From MKRK01 sp001896915 (GTDB lineage Bacteria > Bacillota > Clostridia > Oscillospirales > Acutalibacteraceae): a DNA stretch of 5,819 nt. The stretch spans positions 1-5,819 of the forward strand of contig CALJJF010000068.1 in the NCBI GenBank assembly GCA_937973935.1. The letters are read 5' to 3'. The notes beneath the pieces were generated by a model. That model saw only the letters and a program-made list of their open reading frames with translations, was not told the origin of the DNA and did no database searches. Position 1 is the stretch's first letter. Each line of letters begins with the position of its first letter. A program made the position numbers and the translations under genes. Shown piece after piece: positions 1 through 3,668 of the stretch.

Positions 1-310
1 AGGCACCCTCCACTGGGTTTCTGCTGTTCATTGCAATGACGCCGAAATCCGGTTATACGACCGTCTGTTTAATGTGGATAATCCCTCCAACGAAAACGGT
101 GTGGAGGATTTCACTGAAAATCTGAATCCCGATTCCCTGGTGATTTTAAAAAACTGTAAGGTAGAGCCGCAAGTTGCCGCTGCAAAACCGGGCGACACCT
201 TCCAGTTCATGCGTCAGGGTTATTTCTGCATTGATAAAGATTCCAACGGTGAAAATCTTATCATCAACAGAACCGTTGCCTTAAAAGATTCCTTTTCTCC
301 AAAAAAATAA
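1..310 (+). CDS. glnS: Glutaminyl-tRNA synthetase, C-terminal end (partial)
   Basis: The frame is open from base 2 and ends with TAA at 308-310, giving the last 102 residues of the enzyme; the 5' part, with the catalytic Rossmann domain, lies outside the window. Glutaminyl-tRNA synthetase is a cytoplasmic class I enzyme that charges tRNA-Gln with glutamine using ATP. What is seen is the end of the C-terminal anticodon-binding beta-barrel region: GTLHWVSA, then EIRLYDRLFNVDNP, NPDSLVILKNC, FQFMRQGYFCID and INRTVALKDSF. These match, from memory, the family pattern in E. coli GlnRS (EIRLYDRLF, ESxVI, FQFEREGYFC, FNRTVGLRDTW). The tail stops a few residues after the LRD-like motif, so the C-terminus looks complete. 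The SGNH hydrolase gene starts 21 nt downstream with no hairpin between, which suggests co-transcription. An in-frame ATG at 74 is internal, not a start. GlnRS is found in only part of the Firmicutes; the others make Gln-tRNA through GatCAB. Confidence 0.95.
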   Translation, partial: GTLHWVSAVHCNDAEIRLYDRLFNVDNPSNENGVEDFTENLNPDSLVILKNCKVEPQVAAAKPGDTFQFMRQGYFCIDKDSNGENLIINRTVALKDSFSPKK

Positions 311-316
311 TTTTAT

Positions 317-324
317 AAAGAAGG
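317..324 (+). promoter_or_regulatory. Ribosome binding site of the SGNH hydrolase
   Basis: AAAGAAGG lies 7 nt before the ATG at 332. A second ATG at 327 is in another frame and too close to this site, so 332 is the supported start. Confidence 0.6.
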
Positions 325-331
325 TCATGTT

Positions 332-958
332 ATGCAAATCAAAGAGAATGATATTGTTTTATTCCAAGGGGACAGCATTACGGACTGCCATCGTGACAAA
401 AGTGACCCGGATAGTCTCGGGCTTGGCTACCCATACTTTGTCGCATCGCAGTTTAATTACCGATATCCCCACCTGGGCGTCAAGTTTTATAACCGTGGAA
501 TTTCCGGCAACCGGGCTGGCGACCTCGTCTCACGTTGGCAAGAGGACTGTATCGACTTACACCCCACGGTTGTTTCAGTCTACATCGGAATCAATGACAC
601 TTGGCGAAACTATGACCAGAATATGATTACCACCCCACAGGAATACGAAGCGAATTACAGGTTCTTGCTGGACGAAATCAAAGCAAAACTGGATGCAAGG
701 CTGATTATCATTGAGCCTTTTGTTCTCCCGTTTCCGGAAGACAGAATAAAATGGAGAGAGGATCTGGATCCGAAAATACAAGTGTGCAGAAAGCTTGCTC
801 TTGAATACGGTGGAGCATATGTTCCGCTGGACGGGCTTTTTGCCGCTGCACAAACAAAAAAAGAAGCTGCCTGGTGGGCTTATGACGGCGTTCATCCCAC
901 CGGCGCAGGTCACGCTTTGATCGCTGACGCTTTTATGAAAACCGTTATTGACGAATAA
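332..958 (+). CDS. SGNH/GDSL hydrolase, Axe2-like carbohydrate acetylesterase
   Basis: A complete 208-residue SGNH hydrolase. All four blocks are visible: GDSIT with the nucleophile Ser15, NRGISGNR with oxyanion Gly56, GIND with Asn88, and DGVHPTGAGH with the catalytic Asp185 and His188. The wider context (GINDTWRNYD, the LGVKFYNRGISGN block, a single compact domain) resembles Geobacillus Axe2, an intracellular acetyl-xylan or xylo-oligosaccharide esterase; this comparison is from memory. The family removes acetyl groups from sugars by a serine-esterase mechanism. The N-terminus (MQIKENDIVLFQGDS) has no signal peptide or membrane segment, so the protein should be cytoplasmic and act on imported oligosaccharides. 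The gene follows glnS by 21 nt without a terminator and has no promoter of its own that can be seen. No strong terminator follows either. Substrate is not fixed by sequence: rhamnogalacturonan acetylesterases, other sugar esterases and lipases of the same fold are alternatives. Confidence in the fold and triad is high, in the substrate moderate. Confidence 0.92.
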   Translation: MQIKENDIVLFQGDSITDCHRDKSDPDSLGLGYPYFVASQFNYRYPHLGVKFYNRGISGNRAGDLVSRWQEDCIDLHPTVVSVYIGINDTWRNYDQNMITTPQEYEANYRFLLDEIKAKLDARLIIIEPFVLPFPEDRIKWREDLDPKIQVCRKLALEYGGAYVPLDGLFAAAQTKKEAAWWAYDGVHPTGAGHALIADAFMKTVIDE

Positions 959-990
959 GCCCACAACACAGCAGGAAAAATTAAAAAGTT

Positions 991-1008
991 TGATATTTTG
1001 CTATATCA
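991..1008 (+). repeat. Short inverted repeat TGATAT-6-ATATCA
   Basis: A perfect 6-bp palindromic pair with a 6-nt loop (997-1002) between the hydrolase gene and the lipoprotein promoter. It is AT-rich and no T-tract follows, so it is not a convincing terminator. It lies about 35 nt upstream of the -35 box and could be an operator half-site pair, but six matched bases are within chance for AT-rich DNA. Confidence 0.25.
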
Positions 1009-1043
1009 GGGCATAAAATGACCATTTATACATATTTTATTGC

Positions 1044-1072
1044 TTGTGCCAAAATCAATTTTATGTTATGAT
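1044..1072 (+). promoter_or_regulatory. Extended -10 sigma-A-type promoter for the lipoprotein gene
   Basis: A -35-like TTGTGC (1044-1049) is separated by 17 nt from TATGAT (1067-1072). The TG at 1064-1065 is one base before the -10 hexamer, which makes an extended -10 element. Transcription would begin near 1079, leaving a leader of about 25 nt before the ATG at 1105. Confidence 0.6.
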
Positions 1073-1090
1073 TATTGTGTGAATTTATAG

Positions 1091-1096
1091 AAGGAG
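1091..1096 (+). promoter_or_regulatory. Ribosome binding site deciding the lipoprotein start
   Basis: AAGGAG lies 8 nt before ATG 1105. The earlier in-frame ATG at 1075 has no such site and falls at or before the predicted transcription start, so it is rejected. Confidence 0.85.
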
Positions 1097-1104
1097 CGCT
1101 ACAT

Positions 1105-2637
1105 ATGATCTTCAAAGCGAAAAATATTATCAGTATTTCCTTGGTTCTTGTATTGCTGCTGTCAGTTTTAACCGCATGCGGTGATAATAATAAAAAAACC
1201 AGCACAGCAAACGGAGCAACCACTTCCCAAGGTGCAAGCAATGCCGACCCCTCTGCAACGGGTGCCAATGGAGAAATCATCACCACCGCCGGTACCGTGC
1301 AAACAATCACCGATGCAAATGGCTCAGTGATCACAGTAACCACCCAAAAAAATCAAAACGGCACGACAGCAAAACCGACCGCCAGACCCACTTATAGCAA
1401 CGGAAACAACAATGAACTGATCCTATCCACTGTCGAAAATCCTGTTTTTACCTCTTTCGATAGTGTAAAGCCTTCCAATATTACATTGAAAGCTTCTTGG
1501 GACTGCATGGGAACAGACAACAACGGTGTGATTTATGTGGGCTTCAACAGTATGAATACTGCCTATCCGAACCCCAACTATAAGCGCAGAAGCGATAAGG
1601 AATACGAAAAGGAACCCTACTTGCAGGACTGTGCGATTTTCACCTATAACCCGTCCAGTAAAGCAGTGAAATACCTTGGAACCATGATGGACGCCTCAAA
1701 AGCAGCAGGCAATCTGCAAGCCGGTGAAGCCATTCCAAAAGGACACACCAAAATATTGAATATTGGCGGAAAAATGTATTTAGCCTCCCAAAGCTTCCAT
1801 GATTTCAAGCAAGGCATAGCCGATCTGCCAAGATACCGTGGCTCCCATCTCTACAGCATTGAGCCAGCCAGCGGAAAAATCACCGATTTAAGCGCCTCCT
1901 TGCCGGATGGTGTTGTTACGAAAAACGAAGGCATCATCGCTTTAAACTATATCCCACCCCGTAACCTCATCGTCGGATTAACCCACCCCCATTCCAATCT
2001 GGTTTTCTTCAATGTAAAAACCAATAAAATTGAGAGAAATGTAACTGGAATTCCGTGGACTCTGGGGAATCCACTAAGCCGTGAAATCGTTGTCAGCGGC
2101 GACAAGGTTTATCTATACAGAGGCGTGGAAGAAGCCAGTGCCAGAAACCAACAATACAATGTGTATTTATACAATTATGCCACCAATAAGCTGACCAAAA
2201 CAAACAACATTATATCGGGCGGTTTTTGGAACGGTCAGGCAACCACTTCGGATGGCAAAAAGGTCTACATCTCTACCTCCTGCGGCGAGCTTTATGTTTT
2301 GGACACAACCACCGACACCACAAAATGGCTCACCCACATGCTGCCCTCCTATTTTACAGACAACGGAATCAAGCTTGCCTATACCTACAGCTTGACCATG
2401 TCACCGGACCAAAAGAATCTCTACTTTATTCCCACTATGTTCAACGACATTTGTGTGTATGAATATGACATTTTCACCAACACCGTCAATGCAGCCGGCG
2501 GTACATTGTCAAAAGGCATTTACACAGGAAACGGGATCCGGGACAAGAACAACAATTATTATTGGATTCAGTTCGGCACCAACGGAAATGACTGGGACGG
2601 CGAATGCAAAATGGTATCCTTTAAAATTACAGGTTAA
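1105..2637 (+). CDS. Lipoprotein with Thr/Asn-rich tether and predicted beta-propeller
   Basis: This 510-residue protein of no recognised family is built as a secreted lipoprotein. Residues 1-24 form a signal peptide with Lys4 and Lys6, a hydrophobic core and a lipobox LTAC, so Cys25 should be lipidated and held on the outer face of the membrane. Residues 26-103 are a low-complexity Thr/Ala/Asn/Gly tether ending in TTAKPTARPTY. The rest, about 110-510, repeats a strand pattern typical of propeller blades: a xVYL or xLYF strand followed by a YxYNxxTNK-type strand. Examples are AIFTYNPSSKAVKYLG, HLYSIEPASGKITDL, VYLYNYATNKLTKTN, LYVLDTTTDTTKWL and VYEYDIFTNTVNAAG, suggesting six or seven blades. 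Such propellers usually bind ligands or partner proteins; some are lyases. No catalytic signature is recognised. The gene appears monocistronic, with its own promoter and terminator. Its place beside an acetylesterase and a beta-helix protein suggests, by inference only, a role in polysaccharide binding or sensing at the cell surface. Confidence 0.85.
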   Translation: MIFKAKNIISISLVLVLLLSVLTACGDNNKKTSTANGATTSQGASNADPSATGANGEIITTAGTVQTITDANGSVITVTTQKNQNGTTAKPTARPTYSNGNNNELILSTVENPVFTSFDSVKPSNITLKASWDCMGTDNNGVIYVGFNSMNTAYPNPNYKRRSDKEYEKEPYLQDCAIFTYNPSSKAVKYLGTMMDASKAAGNLQAGEAIPKGHTKILNIGGKMYLASQSFHDFKQGIADLPRYRGSHLYSIEPASGKITDLSASLPDGVVTKNEGIIALNYIPPRNLIVGLTHPHSNLVFFNVKTNKIERNVTGIPWTLGNPLSREIVVSGDKVYLYRGVEEASARNQQYNVYLYNYATNKLTKTNNIISGGFWNGQATTSDGKKVYISTSCGELYVLDTTTDTTKWLTHMLPSYFTDNGIKLAYTYSLTMSPDQKNLYFIPTMFNDICVYEYDIFTNTVNAAGGTLSKGIYTGNGIRDKNNNYYWIQFGTNGNDWDGECKMVSFKITG

Positions 2638-2644
2638 CTCAACA

Positions 2645-2674
2645 AACAACCGGCTAAAACGATAGCCGGTTGTT
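2645..2674 (+). terminator. Rho-independent terminator of the lipoprotein gene
   Basis: A perfect 12-bp stem pairs 2645-2656 (AACAACCGGCTA) with 2663-2674, closing a 6-nt loop. It begins 7 nt after the stop codon. The U-tract is the stem's own TTGTT plus CTTCATTT, which is rather weak, but the stem length and position make termination likely. Confidence 0.85.
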
Positions 2675-2680
2675 CTTCAT

Positions 2681-2710
2681 TTGCAACAAAAGCAAAAGAC
2701 TTCATATAAT
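2681..2710 (+). promoter_or_regulatory. Promoter of the Gly-Tyr-repeat Cys-rich gene
   Basis: TTGCAA (2681-2686), an 18-nt spacer and a consensus TATAAT (2705-2710). It lies just past the upstream terminator, as expected for an independent unit. Transcription would begin near 2717. The -10 region also reads CATATAAT, which resembles sporulation sigma-E -10 boxes, but no matching sigma-E -35 is seen. Confidence 0.55.
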
Positions 2711-2717
2711 GGAAAAG

Positions 2718-2731
2718 GTGTGACAACACAC
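2718..2731 (+). repeat. Small inverted repeat in the 5' leader
   Basis: GTGTG (2718-2722) and CACAC (2727-2731) flank ACAA, giving a 5-bp hairpin or operator-like palindrome right at the predicted transcript start. It could stabilise the mRNA end or bind a regulator; chance is also possible at this length. Confidence 0.25.
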
Positions 2732-2745
2732 TGTTTCATTATTTG

Positions 2746-2751
2746 AAGGAG
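2746..2751 (+). promoter_or_regulatory. Ribosome binding site favouring a GTG start
   Basis: AAGGAG is only 2 nt before the ATG at 2754 but 8 nt before the in-frame GTG at 2760. The lipoprotein gene shares the same nine bases GAAGGAGCG and the same 8-nt spacing to its start, which supports GTG 2760. Confidence 0.6.
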
Positions 2752-2759
2752 CGATGTCA

Positions 2760-3083
2760 GTGATAAACGAAGCATATTCAGATGATTTTGTCGATCAGTT
2801 GAGCAAATGTATCGGTGAGACCGTTACGATATTCACCGTCAGCGGAGGGCAGTCAGGCTGCGGATTTACCGGGATTTGTATTCTTGCAAACAGCAGCTAT
2901 GTCAGATTGATTACAAGCGTAGGTCCGGCACCCGGCTGTTCATTGGGAAACAGCTGCAGCGGAAAAGGCAACGCAAGCGGGTACGGATATGGATACGGAT
3001 ACGGCGGCAACATAGGAAGTGCCGGTTCGGTTGTGGATATTCCCATTGAGCGAATTGCATCCTTTGTGCATAACGCAGTTTGA
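2760..3083 (+). CDS. Small Cys-rich protein with Gly-Tyr repeat, possible Sm-like core
   Basis: A 107-residue protein from the GTG at 2760 (109 from the alternative ATG at 2754). No signal peptide or membrane helix is seen. Residues 17-53 (CIGETVTIFTVSGG, then CGFTGICILANSSYVRLIT) show the alternating pattern of a small beta-barrel like the Sm/LSm fold: a strand, a Gly turn, FxG, then a strand ending in VRLI. Five cysteines (17, 34, 40, 60, 66) surround this core and a Gly/Ser-rich loop. Residues 74-83 are a GYGYGYGYGG run, followed by a conserved-looking end, VVDIPIERIASFVHNAV. The core aligns without gaps to the product of the next gene (10 identities in 36), so the two are paralogues. I recall similar small proteins in Clostridia but know no proven function; a spore-surface or structural role would fit the Cys and Gly-Tyr content and is a guess. 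It has its own promoter and is followed by a terminator-like hairpin. Confidence 0.85.
   Translation: MINEAYSDDFVDQLSKCIGETVTIFTVSGGQSGCGFTGICILANSSYVRLITSVGPAPGCSLGNSCSGKGNASGYGYGYGYGGNIGSAGSVVDIPIERIASFVHNAV
2979..3002 (+). repeat. In-frame hexanucleotide tandem repeat encoding (Gly-Tyr)4
   Basis: Four head-to-tail 6-base units: GGGTAC, GGATAT, GGATAC, GGATAC. The last two are identical and the others differ by one base each. Unit length is a multiple of three, so copy-number change by slippage would lengthen or shorten the Gly-Tyr run without breaking the frame. Confidence 0.8.
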
Positions 3084-3169
3084 TCCATCGGACAGAACAT
3101 ACTAGAAAAACGCAAATACCAATTGGTCATTCTCTGCAAATTGTATGGAAAACGATACACCAGTCGTGA

Positions 3170-3199
3170 AAAAAGCAGACCGCTATGGATCTGCTTTTT
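3170..3199 (+). terminator. Terminator-like hairpin ahead of the second Cys-rich gene
   Basis: AAAAAGCAGA (3170-3179) pairs perfectly with TCTGCTTTTT (3190-3199) around a 10-nt loop, and U-rich sequence continues to 3207. It lies 87 nt after the stop of the upstream gene. The ribosome binding site of the next gene starts at 3210, so no promoter can fit between hairpin and gene. It therefore acts either as a leaky intergenic terminator or as an attenuator in the leader of the second gene. The pure A/U part of the stem is weak; the stable part is GCAGA/TCTGC. Confidence 0.65.
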
Positions 3200-3209
3200 C
3201 TGATTTTTC

Positions 3210-3215
3210 GGAGGG
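3210..3215 (+). promoter_or_regulatory. Ribosome binding site deciding the start of the second Cys-rich gene
   Basis: GGAGGG lies 7 nt before ATG 3223. An in-frame ATG at 3145 would add 26 residues encoded by the hairpin region and has no comparable site. Confidence 0.8.
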
Positions 3216-3222
3216 ATGGTTC

Positions 3223-3489
3223 ATGAATACTGATTTAATTCCCGGTAATCTCAATAATATCTCAGAAAAGCTGCCTTGCTTCATTGGAAAAAGTATCACT
3301 GTTCACACCTGCTCACCCGGTTCTGTTTCCGGCTGCTTCAGCGGCTTGCTTGCATCCGTCAATGAAGACAGCATCACACTGCTATCTTATCCCTCACAAA
3401 AATGTTGTCGATGCAAATTCAAAAAAACTACCCGCGTTTGCACCATAATCTTCAAATTACATATTACAGCAGTGTCTTATTTTTTATAG
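3223..3489 (+). CDS. Small Cys-rich protein, paralogue of the preceding gene
   Basis: An 88-residue protein with seven cysteines (19, 30, 38, 61, 62, 64, 73) and no signal peptide. Its core at residues 21-55 (IGKSITVHTCSPGS, CFSGLLASVNEDSITLLS) aligns without gaps to the preceding gene product, sharing IG, T, T, S, G, FxG, N and L at matching places, so the same small beta-barrel is likely. In place of the Gly-Tyr loop it has a basic Cys cluster, KCCRCKFKK, which could bind metal, nucleic acid or form disulfides. The end, ITAVSYFL, has the shape of a last strand; the stretch before it (TIIFKLH) looks less regular and may have drifted. Function is unknown. It is probably transcribed by read-through from the upstream gene or from a weak promoter in the spacer, through the hairpin. 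Downstream there is no clear terminator. Confidence 0.75.
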   Translation: MNTDLIPGNLNNISEKLPCFIGKSITVHTCSPGSVSGCFSGLLASVNEDSITLLSYPSQKCCRCKFKKTTRVCTIIFKLHITAVSYFL

Positions 3490-3587
3490 CTCCCTTATTT
3501 AACCATATTAGATTGATGTAATGTCATATTTTTTTATCAAACTTTATATCTTTTCAGCAATATATACTATTTTCTATAATAATTTCA

Positions 3588-3616
3588 TTGAATTAGCCAA
3601 TAAAATACTATATAAT
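3588..3616 (+). promoter_or_regulatory. Sigma-A-type promoter of the beta-helix gene
   Basis: TTGAAT (3588-3593), a 17-nt spacer and a consensus TATAAT (3611-3616). Transcription would begin near 3623 and leave a leader of about 45 nt. Confidence 0.7.
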
Positions 3617-3657
3617 AAAGATACATGCGATGGATGAAATCGCTGAATAAGGAAAAT

Positions 3658-3662
3658 GAGGA
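3658..3662 (+). promoter_or_regulatory. Ribosome binding site of the beta-helix gene
   Basis: GAGGA lies 6 nt before ATG 3669, and the start is at once followed by a good signal peptide. Confidence 0.7.
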
Positions 3663-3668
3663 TAAAAG

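Larger units (their letters stand above)
3490..3668 (+). other. AT-rich intergenic region
   Basis: About 180 bases, strongly AT-rich, between the second Cys-rich gene and the beta-helix gene. It holds the promoter at 3588-3616 and a T-run at 3527-3535, but no convincing hairpin, RNA gene or small coding frame. Several further TATA-like hexamers (for example 3563-3568 and 3574-3579) could serve as alternative -10 boxes. Confidence 0.6.

Noticed and set aside
575..964. Minus-strand open frame (129 codons) over the SGNH hydrolase
   Set aside because: It overlaps the conserved catalytic blocks on the + strand and its translation is Cys/Phe-rich without any family pattern.
1075..1104. Upstream in-frame ATG for the lipoprotein
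   Set aside because: It adds ten residues before the signal peptide, has no ribosome binding site and sits beside the -10 box; ATG 1105 has AAGGAG at 8 nt.
2226..2665. Overlapping + strand frames inside the lipoprotein gene
   Set aside because: They are out of frame with the propeller repeats, which continue without break to the stop at 2637, and have no start signals.
3098..3105. CATACTAG as a sporulation sigma-E or sigma-K -10 box
   Set aside because: No matching -35 element at the right distance; eight AT-rich bases alone are not enough.
3123..3149. Possible promoter TTGGTC-15-TATGGA for the second Cys-rich gene
   Set aside because: The spacer is short and both hexamers are weak, and transcription from it would still meet the hairpin at 3170-3199.
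2897..3160. Minus-strand frame opposite the first Cys-rich gene
   Set aside because: Its Pro-Tyr run is simply the reverse reading of the Gly-Tyr hexamer repeat, and there is no start signal.
3145..3222. N-terminal extension of the second Cys-rich protein from ATG 3145
   Set aside because: The extension is encoded by the hairpin region, has no ribosome binding site and has no counterpart in the paralogue; ATG 3223 has GGAGGG at 7 nt.
3496..3535. Possible terminator ahead of the T-run at 3527-3535
   Set aside because: No stem of useful length or GC content can be formed by eye upstream of the T-run.
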